64,000 nucleotides of DNA from Bolinopsis microptera (Eukaryota; Ctenophora; Tentaculata; Lobata; Bolinopsidae), in assembly GCF_026151205.1 (NCBI RefSeq), contig NC_087080.1:12571837-12635836 (forward strand), written 5' to 3'. Positions 57,901 through 64,000 of the stretch are shown here, piece after piece. The notes beneath the pieces were generated by a model. It was not told the origin of the DNA. It was given only the letters and a program-made list of their open reading frames with translations, and made no database searches. Both the position numbers and the translations under genes were made by a program. Position 1 is the first letter of the stretch, and each line of letters starts with the position of its first letter.

Positions 57901-60863
57901 ATATTTACTTTAGTGCTTTAGGGGACGCCTGATCAGATAACATACGCTGATGTGATCTTCATCCTATCTGTGGTCCCATGATGTGATCTTTATGCGTGAT
58001 CAAGTGATCAGTAATCAGTATTGAAAGATCCTATCAATAACTTACAACCTCTTCCATTCTACCAGTTATCCACTGCGTTTCCATGACAAACATGGTTCAT
58101 CACATCATGACGATATTCGTTTCATAATCATACGACATTATAGAGTTAACAAGGATTAAAATAAATGAGTGTTAAAAAGTAGATGGTGATCACTCCGCTA
58201 TAAATCATACTCTGTAGTCTGTATTAAACATTGACACTAACCACCCTATTTTTCAGGACACAGCAGTAAACGAGCTGGCGTTCTTCTTTCCCAATTTTAA
58301 AAACGAGACAGCTGGATTGGAAAGAACTCTGTGCATAATTCGTCCCGACACCAACAAGCAGTACAAGGTAAAATTCCTGTTGCTCTTTTAATAAATAAAT
58401 TAATAGTTAATAGTAAATAGTTAATAGTAAATAGTTAATAGTTAATAGTTAATAGTTAATAATTAATAGTTAATGCTCTATTCAGCTCTGCTTGATGTAT
58501 TTGGTAAGTCGATGAGAGGCCAGAAGGTCCGGGGGTAAATTACCAGTAACTGTAGTTATTTTTAGTACCGTTTTTGGGGTCGGTTTGAGGCGTCGGCTTT
58601 AGGTCTTTATGATTTAGCTGAACCTGGATTTATTGAGAAATATTGCAAGCCTCGTATCCTGATTTGAAACTTCTGTCTAGACATATTTAAATAGAATTTA
58701 ACTGATTGAAGCAAAAACGTTACGGTAAATCGAGGTTTCTGGAATTCCGAGCCACAGGGTACTGTACTATATTATGTAACTGCTTTCAACTATACAACGA
58801 ATTTAAAGTAATACCAAATGTTTACATTTTTTAAAACATTAAAAGCTGCCCAACGAAATGTTCAAATTTCGGTAAAAAAATGCACTTAAAAAGTTACAAT
58901 GTACCAAACAAAGTTCTCATTTAGGAAACGATTCTATCCAGACTAACAGAGCTAGGGTTCAGTATCGCACTCCAACGAGAGTTCGTGATGACCCGCACCA
59001 TGGCCGAGACCTTTTACCGGAAACACCGTGAGGAGCCGTTCTTTGAAGTGCTGGTATCCCAGATGATCAGCGGTCCTAGTTTAGTTCTAGCTTTGTGTAG
59101 CAGGGACGCTGTCAGGGTAGGTTAACTACTAAATTACTACTTAATTACTATATTACTACTAATTACTACTTAATTACTAAATTACTACTATGTAATAGTA
59201 AATAGTATTTAAGTTACTGAATACTGTGTTTTCAACATTGTTGGATATAAATGTTTGGTAAATAATAGCCGGTCAATAGCCGGTCGGTATTGTACCTTTT
59301 TGCCAAATACTTTGTAGCTTGGTTGACTGAACCAGTGCCCCGGATCGGACTCTAACCCCAGTATATTTAGTACACTTACTATGAGGGGCGAGGGCCTAGC
59401 AATTGTCATGGGTTACCCAGGGTTATTGTGAGCTGGCTTGATCATACTCTACAATAAAGGTACCCTTGTACTCTCGTAGCTACACTATATTTAAACTTGA
59501 TAATCTTACTTAGTTGATAGTTGATACTGGCTCCAATAAATTGAAACGGTTATTTGTGGAACACTATTATGTTATCTATTTGACTAGCTTCGAGTTCTAA
59601 CAGGCCCTTCCAAATCTCACCTGCACGGTGCCTGTTTAGGTGTTTAGTAACATTTATTAGAGCAATAATTAACCCTCAGATAGATATTCCTTATAATAAA
59701 TAATTAATTCATGATATACCTGGAATCAACTCAAAATTTCGACTGATGTATTCAGTGGGCATGAAGTTCTGGTTACAACTGATATTTAGGTTGCACATAG
59801 ACACGATTCTGGGCTCTAGCGTTAAGAAATGGGTGGCAAAATTTGCCATTGATTGTAGCGCTCGAATTAACCACGGCATTTAGTGAGTTTAGAGGTCCGG
59901 ATCGGCCCGGGCTTTTCTGTGGGAGCGTTTGGGGAGGGGGTTGTTAGAATTGGGTTATGGGTTAGTTGGGTGTCTAGTTTGGGTGGGGGAACCATCGTGT
60001 CTTAGAATAATGACTTGGTTGGAACCTTATCTTTTAGGTCTCCTAATTTAGTATTTATCTGTAATCTGTATGCTGTAATTTATCGTGTGTACTTATTAAC
60101 ATAAACTAATAAATATTGTCCAAATACTACTTTATGTAAGTTACATGCACTAACATTAAGTTCAGGAAAATGATCAGCCAGGAGTCATACAATTGGTGCT
60201 TCGACCAGCCAACAGTCATAGTATCTCAACAAGTTAGACACTAGCGCACGCTAACCTACATATTTCACATATTTCACATATTTCAGCAATGGAGGAGTGT
60301 CCTGGGGCCGACCTTGGTACCAGAAGCTAAGGAGACTGCTCCAGAAAGTATGCGAGCTACTTTCACTACAGATGATATTATTAACGGTCTGCATGGTAGT
60401 TCTACTGCCGAGGAAGCTGTTGATGAACTCAACTTCTTCTTCCCTGCTGTTCGTGATTTCCTGATATTTTGGTTTTATTAAAAGAATTTTAGCTTGAATA
60501 AAATGATCTTATGTATCACTTCATGCTTACAAGATTTAGGCAATTCATCCAGTGTGAACGATCATTCAATAAAGTTAAATTATCAATGAAGTCAAGTTAT
60601 AGCGCAAAGTATTCATAATTTCACGGTAAGTAAGTACAAGTAAGTTTGCGTTCAAATGACAAAATCTAACAGGAACAAACCGTCGCCTGTATAAAACCTG
60701 AAATGATGGAGAAAAAAGAAGAAATAATGAAGAGGATTGAAGAAGCTGGTATAGTAATACAGGCACAGAAAACAGTTACATTATCTCAAGACGAGGCAGG
60801 CTCCTTTTATGACGAGCACAAAAACAAGGAATTCTACGGAGACCTCTGCAGTTATATGGCCAG
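24991..60863 (+). CDS. NME8-like: NME8/TXNDC3-like: thioredoxin plus three NDK domains (partial)
   Basis: Twelve exons: 24991-25085, 25825-25866, 26084-26159, 26380-26481, 26962-27030, 29943-30087, 35808-35963, 36153-36304, 58257-58367, 58925-59116, 60287-60448 and 60673-60863. All have GT...AG borders and agreeing phases, giving 497 codons so far. The order is thioredoxin, NDK1, NDK2, NDK3, as in vertebrate NME8 and sea urchin outer-dynein-arm IC1, so a role in motile cilia or sperm flagella is expected. Roughly 90 more residues (end of NDK3) are missing; I found no convincing exon after 60863. Three introns hold other genes. The start is the ATG at 24991, whose first residues (MAKRGNAGIG) match the family's N-terminus in position. 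The donors of exons 1, 4 and 11 (GTTACT, GTCAGT, GTTCGT) are weak, so those borders are less certain. Confidence 0.88.
25200..25751. mobile_element. 552-bp foldback element with 223-bp inverted arms
   Basis: Arms 25200-25422 and 25529-25751 are reverse complements with a handful of mismatches. Ends are TCTGATAGAGGGGAGTGATA. The 106-base middle is unique. It lies in intron 1 of the NME8-like gene and abuts a poly(C) run (about 25752-25770). No target duplication could be read because of that run. No coding potential, so it looks like a MITE. Confidence 0.88.
26458..26767 (+). repeat. Tenfold 31-bp repeat of exon 4 end plus splice donor
   Basis: The unit starts CCTAAACTACTAGATCTTGT and ends TCGG|GTCAGTC. 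The first copy is the coding end of exon 4 (PKLLDLVR) and its donor GTCAGT at 26482. Nine further copies follow without spacers in the intron, with one substitution in copy 3 and one in copy 10. Every copy carries the same donor. Because 31 is not a multiple of three and TAA follows CGG-GTC-AGT-CCC in frame, use of any later donor would end translation at once. Confidence 0.92.
27263..29477 (-). CDS. SRCR and cysteine-rich (ephrin-receptor-like) membrane receptor, frameshifted
   Basis: Four exons: 29319-29477, 28914-29154, 28538-28804 and 27263-28408, with agreeing GT...AG phases. Signal peptide MLLYYCYFCSAVILSITNGW, then an SRCR domain (VGTVCDDHFDDIAATVICKE, IDDIKC, DVFLNC). Next come about eight ephrin-receptor-like/GCC2-GCC3 cysteine repeats (e.g. 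CPENSTSEPNSLKCDCSAG), one TM helix (IAVIVLSSILFLVCIITVLI) and a tail of about 100 residues rich in Asp/Glu. Total near 600 residues. In exon 4 the reading frame shifts by one base at an A5 run (27961-27965). Four As would restore CPK-SSSSKPGSERCSC, so this is a sequencing slip or a recent mutation. A cell-surface recognition or adhesion role is inferred. The gene lies wholly inside intron 5 of the NME8-like gene, antisense. Confidence 0.83.
30088..31752. other. Part of NME8-like intron 6 without further genes
   Basis: AT-rich. A few short open frames show no protein-like pattern. Near 31040-31110 a short CGAGTGTTGAAAATG-like block is loosely repeated. Nothing else is supportable. Confidence 0.5.
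31753..34995 (-). CDS. Secreted protein with one Sushi (CCP) domain, otherwise unrecognised
   Basis: Six exons: 34426-34995, 33602-34108, 32672-33386, 32418-32540, 31969-32052 and 31753-31826. All phases agree, giving about 690 residues ending in TAG. The signal peptide is MAFILVTTLMQVMVSLTPVTA. I do not recognise the first 550 or so residues, which are rich in Asp, Gly, Tyr and Trp (e.g. GMAIFGHNHPTRQKYGLNGG, CSTYPWGNSGAGWP). A Sushi domain follows (CSGLPVQWEHVTTYPSSFPV ... CWGTNFNFTGDSKITCKGG ... KC). After it comes a short coiled coil (DELKEVQEEMEKLIEQLEQ) and a basic C-terminus (TGKKITRNLLKTLKEAG). It is probably extracellular. It is nested antisense in intron 6 of the NME8-like gene. The donor of exon 4 (GTACGTAA) sits on the edge of the 32308-32417 tandem repeat. 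Confidence 0.82.
32308..32417. repeat. ACGTATATTT tandem repeat
   Basis: About ten copies of a 10-bp unit with small variants. Read on the minus strand, the direction of the Sushi gene, each unit contains CGTAAAT, a donor-like sequence, and the gene's actual intron 4 begins at its edge (32417). Confidence 0.85.
34996..35807. other. Upstream flank of the Sushi gene, no gene seen
   Basis: Contains the putative promoter side of the antisense Sushi gene and the rest of NME8-like intron 6. A short repeated RAGATCAGTGTA unit occurs at about 35535-35572. No coding features. Confidence 0.45.
36625..37391. mobile_element. Mariner-like MITE, intact copy B, TA duplication
   Basis: Both ends read CAGGGTGGGCCAAAAGTCAG inward and stay identical for 38 bases. 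They are flanked by TA (36623-36624 and 37392-37393), as for Tc1/mariner elements. The 767-bp interior has no transposase frame. Diverged copies are at 22612-23050 (inverted) and about 50640-50925. Confidence 0.92.
37405..38105 (+). pseudogene. Non-LTR retrotransposon RT, C-terminal fragment
   Basis: The open frame starts with WNLFVNEDKTDFTHVY just right of the mariner MITE and continues through YEALVVSVLMYNSSCWA and ARSRWRMLGHVLRGP to a stop. This is the thumb and C-terminal region of a LINE RT of the RTE/CR1 kind (K-T... RWxxLGHVLR). The catalytic palm is absent. It lies in NME8-like intron 8. Confidence 0.8.
38711..39375. repeat. Direct repeat of about 245 bp, two copies
   Basis: Copies at 38711-38955 and 39128-39375 share GACTCACTAGAGACACCGTC, CATAGCAAATTTCGAGCTAT and CCAGATCTTGGTTTACA-like blocks with scattered changes and small indels. 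Between them are a (TAC)n run and a pyrimidine-rich segment. This may be a segmental duplication or a solo-repeat pair. No coding potential. Confidence 0.8.
39556..39715. repeat. Perfect palindrome, 79-bp arms, 2-base centre
   Basis: 39556-39634 and 39637-39715 are exact reverse complements separated by AA. The arm starts AGCAACACTTCTACATCGCA. It lies 300 bp upstream of GPCR gene 1. Confidence 0.95.
39714..39773. repeat. Perfect 60-bp palindrome, no spacer
   Basis: It reads the same on both strands from CTTAATTTTTAATTTGAGAT to its complement, with its centre in AAATATTT. It overlaps the end of the preceding palindrome by two bases. Confidence 0.95.
40017..41087 (+). CDS. Class A-like GPCR 1 (orphan family)
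   Basis: Single coding exon, 356 residues; the ATG at 40017 matches the start of GPCR 3. Seven hydrophobic segments are visible, e.g. TM1 FTIVIIICCLTSLALNPVIF, TM3 ending in GLLAITRYIQL, and TM7 RMLPLLASTWNPVVFISM. TRY replaces the usual DRY and NPVVF replaces NPxxY. A short helix 8 (SRELLRSIFRG) follows. Extracellular Cys residues in LCFGLTEDEYWNC could pair. The third intracellular loop has a basic cluster (LKRKRG). The ligand is unknown. It is one of three related genes in NME8-like intron 8, all on the plus strand. A separate tail exon, as seen for GPCR 3, was not found with a matching phase. Confidence 0.85.
   Translation: MLRFLSENSASILPSVAFTIVIIICCLTSLALNPVIFLFNRRRNSVAAFLFTILSSIDFIYCFTLPFVLFLEANEILEESRLCFGLTEDEYWNCVFPASTGHKVSTVIMHCLEFAAVSTTGLLAITRYIQLKNPFSIVKKKSISLSIALVFIVIVCLQLFRLFSPFHKSYYIPMLMLALNVNPYNIGSSWRYQFLSEIITNSGTIIVQIAALISTILTAYILFRKNSKNTLGSNNLKRKRGSLKILLTNFPSFLTIARLMVEGPIWALARQGKSGLYSELQGWIIFSLHRMLPLLASTWNPVVFISMTPKSRELLRSIFRGPASLNTSNNQRATIVTSDVSRDQAAVPSTGSGKLV
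41088..44100. other. Intronic stretch between GPCR 1 and GPCR 2, no gene seen
   Basis: No supportable coding region. A short ATTTAAATTTAAATTTAAG repeat lies near 42360 and a (TA)n run at 43838-43851. Confidence 0.5.
44168..45261 (+). pseudogene. GPCR 2, pseudogene
   Basis: It aligns with GPCR 1 and 3 throughout (FSIVITICCLTSLALNPVIF ... GLLAITRYVQLK ... STWNPVIFISMTPKSRELL). Two lesions are visible. One base is missing at about 44312, where GTTGCAGCATTC-TGTTTACC lacks the C present in the paralogues, and this breaks the frame in TM2. A TAA at 45004-45006 replaces the Glu codon before the conserved LQGWIIFS. Sequence between the lesions remains well conserved, so loss is recent. A tail exon in correct phase lies at 47700-47779. 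Confidence 0.88.
45262..47699. other. No gene seen between GPCR 2 body and its tail exon
   Basis: AT-rich. A small hairpin (ACTATGCACTATGC/GCATAGTGCATAGT) sits at about 45402-45430. No other supportable feature. Confidence 0.45.
47700..47779 (+). other. Putative 3' tail exon of GPCR 2
   Basis: An acceptor (ATATTGCAG) precedes a 26-codon end reading HNLPSTKAWGLRRLQH and then a stop. It resembles the tail exon of GPCR 3 (MKLPDHDVWGLATPWQH) in the pattern LP-x4-WGL...QH. A donor at the end of the GPCR 2 frame (AAAGCTA|GTTTAC, about 45232) has the matching phase. The implied intron is 2.5 kb. Confidence 0.5.
48886..50391 (+). pseudogene. Penelope-like element RT plus GIY-YIG, 5'-truncated
   Basis: The frame starts with YDFKALYDSLTPPLVIEAL after a stop. 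RT shows LIGIPTGGSLCVQIANIAVYY, then RRYIYDGAGLFEG where the catalytic box is normally YxDD, and FLDIMFTFDSLGSLQTDLFKKP. The C-terminus has a Cys-rich linker (CNVPRCKCCELI) and a GIY-YIG endonuclease (CSVCGKAYVGRTTRSLRVRTGEH). That order is typical of endonuclease-bearing Penelope-like elements. The first catalytic Asp is replaced by Tyr (TAC for GAC at about 49207-49209), so RT is dead although the frame is open. The N-terminal RT is missing. Confidence 0.87.
50640..50925 (+). mobile_element. Mariner-like MITE, diverged fragment C
   Basis: It matches 36670-36960 of copy B in the same orientation (GTTGCTTTGCAGAT, AGGCTTCCGCCGCCAAAATT-like, TGACAAAGTTATCAAG, ATCTCGTTAGCAA). The TIR ends are not preserved. 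Confidence 0.65.
50928..51041. repeat. Foldback element, about 54-bp arms
   Basis: AAGTTAGAGATGTAGGCAAA and the following bases pair with the reverse complement ending at 51041, with two or three mismatches and a short GGTAC centre. The core TTTTCGGCGTCAACGCCAT is exact. Confidence 0.88.
52038..52371. repeat. 16-bp minisatellite TAGGTGAGAGCAGTTA, about 21 copies
   Basis: Contiguous units with single-base variants and no spacers. Located in NME8-like intron 8. Each unit contains GGTGAGAG, a perfect-looking donor core on the plus strand. Confidence 0.93.
53238..53370. repeat. Inverted repeat, 32-bp arms
   Basis: GGTTGCTCACAAAATTGGGC (53246-53265) faces GCCCAATTTTGTGAGCAACC (53343-53362) across about 70 bases. 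Probably a small MITE. Confidence 0.8.
54364..54668. repeat. Two direct copies of an 85-95-bp repeat upstream of GPCR 3
   Basis: GATGCAACTTAAACTGTTGT starts at 54364 and 54571. Both continue through AGCTAGGAACTGGAC and TCTTCGCC to AAATATAAACCCATTAAAT. The second copy contains an extra AAATATCACCCCGTTAAAA-like segment. It lies about 110 bp before the GPCR 3 start and could be upstream regulatory or simply duplicated. Confidence 0.75.
54778..56090 (+). CDS. Class A-like GPCR 3 with a spliced C-terminal tail
   Basis: The body (54778-55821) encodes seven TM segments nearly colinear with GPCR 1, including GLLAITRYIQL and STWNPVVFISMTPKSRELL. Unspliced, the frame ends at 55869. A better model uses the donor CAG|GTATTT at 55822 and the acceptor TATATTAG at 56030, joining exon 56031-56090 in phase 0. 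This adds DAMKLPDHDVWGLATPWQH and a TAA, for about 367 residues. The tail motif recurs at 47700 near GPCR 2, which supports the splice. The intron contains a poly(C) run (about 55875-55895). Charged i3 loop. Ligand unknown. Confidence 0.82.
56842..57669 (-). CDS. PIM-like serine/threonine protein kinase
   Basis: Single exon, 275 residues, essentially just a kinase domain. Gly-rich loop LLGEGGYGAVW (about 21-31), ATP Lys in HAAKII (45), hinge EYLPDFTDLFDHI, catalytic loop HRDIKDEN, Mg-binding DFG in KLIDFGSASRIP, the activation segment TSYQGTEVYLPPEHF with PPE in place of APE, and a final HPWMDW. The DLFDHI segment, the DFGS and the GTxVYxPPE pattern are those of PIM-family kinases, which are constitutively folded Ser/Thr kinases. 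It lies antisense in NME8-like intron 8. All catalytic residues are present, so it is likely active. A lineage-specific intronless copy (possible retrogene) is an alternative origin. Confidence 0.9.
   Translation of the reverse strand: MMNSIKLNSPLFADSYQAIRLLGEGGYGAVWLVKRISDGTLHAAKIINDSKCKRKTWCEGRSAMIPDEILLSETLDHPNLISLHEIYFEQSCWIIVMEYLPDFTDLFDHISQNGALSVENAREVLTQLLDTCTYLISIGIDHRDIKDENILYNPLTHRIKLIDFGSASRIPDTPYTSYQGTEVYLPPEHFKCGLYSALPAMTWSIGCLAYVLLNGDCPFSTKQEVAEHQHLKFINPRLDQESKEFLHDILTIDQEDRMTPGELIFHPWMDWISMD
58388..58475. repeat. AGTTAATAGTAAAT microsatellite
   Basis: A run of 7-bp TTAATAG/TAAATAG units right after the NME8-like exon 9 donor. Confidence 0.85.
59117..60286. other. NME8-like intron 10
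   Basis: Begins with an AATTACTACT microsatellite (about 59128-59195). The acceptor is preceded by three CATATTTCA units. Nothing else is recognisable. Confidence 0.6.
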
Positions 60864-61093
60864 GTTAGAAGTTTGAAGCAGTGTCTTATTTTTTTATTTT
60901 ATAAATCTTATTTATGGCAACGCTGTTGTATTATAACAGAATTAAATGATATCAAATTGTCAATATTCTCATTTTCATTAACAGGTTATTGAAGTGGAAT
61001 GAAATCAAATCCTCTGCCCTTCAACCAATTTTTCGTACTAATAAAATATTGTGAACACTGACAGAAAGGGTCTACCCAACATTTTTATGGAAC

Positions 61094-63303
61094 GAGGGCT
61101 ACTTGAGAGCGTTTTGCCGGATTTTTGCCGGATTCTTGAATAACGGAAAATTGTATTGATAAATGTTCTTTAAACTCTCCAAATAGTTAGAGCACTATAA
61201 TACGGTCAATTTCAGGGAGTATAAAAAAATTTCTTCGTCTGTGAGTGGAGATACAAGGTCAAACACAAGAAAATATCTTCATATTGCCAGAATTTTTGCC
61301 GGATTCTTGAATAACGGAAAATTGTATTGATAAATTTTCTTTAAACTCTTCAAATAGTTAGAGCACTATAATACGGTCAATTTCAGGGAGTATAAAAACA
61401 TTTCTTCGTCTGTGAGTGGAGATACAAGGTCAAACACAAGAAAATATCTTCATTTGGCCAGAATTTTTTAGACTTAAAAATTTAAATTAATTTAAAACTA
61501 AGTTTTCAAACCACAAATTTTATTGCTGAAGCAGGAACCTACTGTGTAAATTTAATAAGTCTAACATGGTAATAGAGAGATGATATAAAGTAGGACTTTC
61601 TGAACCGATCGTAGCTCGGTCGTGGGGATGAACATACTATGCAACATAATCTTCCAGGGTCTAATCAAGATGGAAGTTTGGGATCATCTAATAACTCAGC
61701 AGGATCCATCCGCAGAGGACTTGGTATCGTACACCCCACTATACTGTCGAAGTCGGAAAAACCGGAACCCACGTAGAGTGTAGACCTACAATGATAATTT
61801 TCTGTGATCAGTAACTTCACAGATTACTATTTGGATTAAACTAGATTTAAAAGAAGTTAGACGATTGCACATTTAACCAATTGGCAAAATAAACGTTTTA
61901 CAACTTCACATCAACATGAACATGAAAATGTTTCCAAGATTCAAAAAACATTGAATTCACTTTGAATAAAGACAAAAACCGTTCGGACTTACTTACTTCG
62001 GTGCAAATTGTGACAGTAAGTTCGAACACTGCGAATCTGTAAGCAGACCGAGTCTTTGTTAAGAGTTTGACAGTGAATTATTTGTCCTGCTAAACAGATT
62101 CTGGCAGTGAGCTGGTTAAAGGGAGGTCACGTGTCAGAAACGCTGGCCAATTACAGACTATTACGTGGCAGTGCGAAGTGTCACACGACATATGCATGTG
62201 CCAGTGTAGATGCAGATGGCGGAGCACGTGACTATAACGTGGTCTCTCATGCACATAGTGCTTCAAGTAAATTAGCTCCAGCTTTTTTATACTCCCTGAA
62301 ATTGACCGTATTATAGTGCTCTAACTATCTGAAGAGTTTAAAGAAAATTTATCAATACAATTTTCCGTTATTTAAGAATCCGGCAAAAATTCTGGCCAAA
62401 TGAAGATATTTTCTTGTGTTTGACCTTGTATCTCCACTCACAGACGAAGAAATTTTTTATACTCCCTGAAATTGACCGTATTATAGTGCTCTAACTATTT
62501 GAAGAGTTTAAAGAACATTTATCAATACAATTTTCCGTTATTCAAGAATCCGGCAAAAATTCTGGCCAAATGAAGATATTTTCTTGTGTTTGACCTTGTA
62601 TCTCCACTCACAGACGAAGAAATGTTTTTATACTCCCTGAAATTGACCGTATTATAGTGCTCTAAATATTTGAAGAGTTTAAAGAACATTTATCAATACA
62701 ATTTTCCGTTATTCAAGAATCCGGCAAAAATTCTGGCCAAATGAAGATATTTTCTTGTGTTTGACCTTGTATCTCCACTCACAGACGAAGAAATGTTTTT
62801 ATACTCCCTGAAATTGACCGTATTATAGTGCTCTAACTATTTGAAGAGTTTAAAGAACATTTATCAATACAATTTTCCGTTATTCAAGAATCCGGCAAAA
62901 ATTCTGGCCAAATGAAGATATTTTCTTGTGTTTGACCTTGTATCTCCACTCACAGACGAAGAAATTTTTTTATACTCCCTGAAATGGACTGTATTATAAT
63001 GTTCTAACTATTTGAAGAGTTTAAAGAACATTTATCAATACAATTTTCCGTTATTCAAGAATCCGGCAAAAAAATCAGCGCCAAATAACAAAACTTATCC
63101 TTGTGTTTCAGGTATTACCTAGTGATCGCTATGTCTATATTACTTCACAGTGGTATATGTGGAAGTTGGTATTATCCTGTTAATATTTGCCGAGTTTTGT
63201 GGACAGTTGGCCATGATTTTAAGTGATATTTTGGAAAAGTTTGGGAAATTTGCAGCGCGATTATCCGGCAAAAATCCGGCAATTCTGGTCTCAAGTACTT
63301 CTG
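61094..63303. mobile_element. hAT-like non-autonomous element made of inverted tandem arrays
   Basis: Flanked by identical octamers TATGGAAC (61086-61093 and 63304-63311). The ends resemble each other inward: GAGGGCTACTTGAGAGCG on the left and CAGAAGTACTTGAGACCAG on the right, then TTGCCGGATTTTTGCCGGAT on both. An 8-bp duplication and a CAG...TACTTGAGA end are typical of hAT elements. Inside, a unit of about 175-180 bp is present about twice on the left (61119-61475) and about 4.5 times inverted on the right (62284-63075), around an 800-bp middle. No transposase frame. Confidence 0.85.
62284..63075. repeat. About 4.5 tandem copies of a 178-bp unit
   Basis: Each unit runs from TTTTTATACTCCCTGAAATT through ATCCGGCAAAAATTCTGGCC to CACAGACGAAGAAAT. 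Copies differ at a few positions only. The array at 61119-61475 is the inverted counterpart with two copies. Confidence 0.92.
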
Positions 63304-64000
63304 TATGGAACGCGCGGTTACAATAAAATTAAGCAAAGAACCTCAGAAGTATCGACTGTGACACAAAGGCGCGAGTATATATATTTCAAACTAACTTATT
63401 TGCGCGCATGCAACACATGCTTTTACAGCTGAAATTTTCTTGGCCATTTCCAAACCAACTTAAGTACCTTACTCGGGAATATTATAGCGGGTTAATTTAT
63501 GACTAGGAAAATTTATGACCGGGAAAAATATGACGGAATTTGCCAAAACCCACCACTTTATCCCAGTCATAATATTCTCAACTTTCATAAAACTAATCTA
63601 GATCAACTTTTGTTAAAAATGACCACCGGAGGGGTTGGCTTTTTATCCCGAATTGTAGGTCTGACGAAAAATCGTCCAATTTAGCAGCAAATTGTACCAA
63701 TACAACGTTCGGTCGACGCCAAAAATCCTGCAAGATTGTGAAATCTTGCAGGATGAAAGTTATTGTGATGTTTCGCTCCCTGGCCCTGTTTTAAAACTGT
63801 TGAATGAGGGTGTTTCCTCTCTTGAACTGCTGGTGGATGTCAAATTCGTATTCTTACTCTATACTGTAGTCATGAAGTGACTGTACTCGTCTATATTCTA
63901 TTGTATGCCGTTTCGGCCGGATGGTATCACTAATCACACTATTCTTTATTGTTAAACCACTTTTGTAGCATTTTTTGGAAATATGCTAAACTATGACCTA
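63304..64000. other. Window end, no gene recognised
   Basis: Short open frames only, with no protein-like pattern. A small hairpin ATCCTGCAAGATT/AATCTTGCAGGAT sits at about 63727-63756. The missing 3' exon of the NME8-like gene was looked for here and not found. Confidence 0.5.

Larger units (their letters stand above)
58257..60863 (+). other. NME8-like exons 9-12: NDK2 and start of NDK3
   Basis: Exon 9 ends NDK1 (NELAFFFPNF) and starts NDK2 (RTLCIIRPDT). Exons 10 and 11 supply MISGPSLVLALC, RATFT and NGLHGSSTAEEA with the catalytic His present, and then FFFPA. Exon 12 starts NDK3 with EQTVACIKPEMM and runs to LCSYMA. It ends two bases into a codon at a GT donor (60864). The missing C-terminal half of NDK3 should begin SGP. 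Confidence 0.86.

Noticed and set aside
60985-61049. Candidate last exon of the NME8-like gene after an ACAG acceptor
   Set aside because: Phase fits, but the translation (LLKWNEIKSSALQ) lacks the SGP-type continuation expected in NDK3. It could be an alternative end but is unsupported.
62107-62316. Open frame in the middle of the hAT-like element
   Set aside because: Runs into the tandem repeat and has no transposase motif.

Overview
The window is animal (metazoan) nuclear DNA. It is AT-rich and intron-bearing, and it codes for class A GPCRs, an SRCR/EGF-like receptor, a secreted Sushi-domain protein, a PIM-like kinase and a motile-cilium thioredoxin/NDK protein. The retroelements (CR1-like LINEs with an esterase-type ORF1, a GIY-YIG Penelope-like element, a Ty3/gypsy element, MULE, mariner and hAT-like elements) suggest an invertebrate, possibly a non-bilaterian such as a cnidarian. 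The species cannot be fixed from the sequence alone.

Region 1-24,900 is a transposon graveyard with no intact host gene. A Ty3/gypsy element with 136-139 bp LTRs (1361-8887, minus strand) sits inside a hairpin MITE and is flanked by a 90-bp direct repeat. A truncated LINE interrupts its gag and an unrelated insert interrupts its reverse transcriptase. Next come small foldback elements and a 5.0-kb element with terminal inverted repeats and a 6-bp target duplication (11,242-16,251), most of which is a 3.5-kb TCC-rich higher-order satellite. A MULE remnant (16,277-22,435, 8-bp target duplication) follows; its transposase is split by a LINE carrying an open ORF1 and an open 1,253-codon ORF2.

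Region 24,991 to beyond 60,863 is dominated by one plus-strand gene, an NME8/TXNDC3-like thioredoxin plus three-NDK protein. Twelve exons were found with agreeing splice phases; the 3' end lies outside the part I could resolve. Its introns hold other genes. Intron 5 contains an antisense SRCR/cysteine-rich receptor (27,263-29,477). Intron 6 contains an antisense secreted Sushi-domain protein (31,753-34,995). The 22-kb intron 8 contains three related GPCR genes (one a pseudogene), a PIM-like kinase, a Penelope-like element and several repeats. The 3' end of exon 4, with its splice donor, is repeated ten times in tandem.

Region 60,900-64,000 holds a 2.2-kb hAT-like non-autonomous element built from inverted tandem arrays, with a perfect 8-bp target duplication, and then unassigned sequence.

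The strongest candidates for something new are the tenfold exon-end/splice-donor array, the gene-within-intron architecture, the lineage-specific GPCR family with a separate tail exon, the UGA-CUAG junction between gag and pol, and the large satellite-carrying TIR element.
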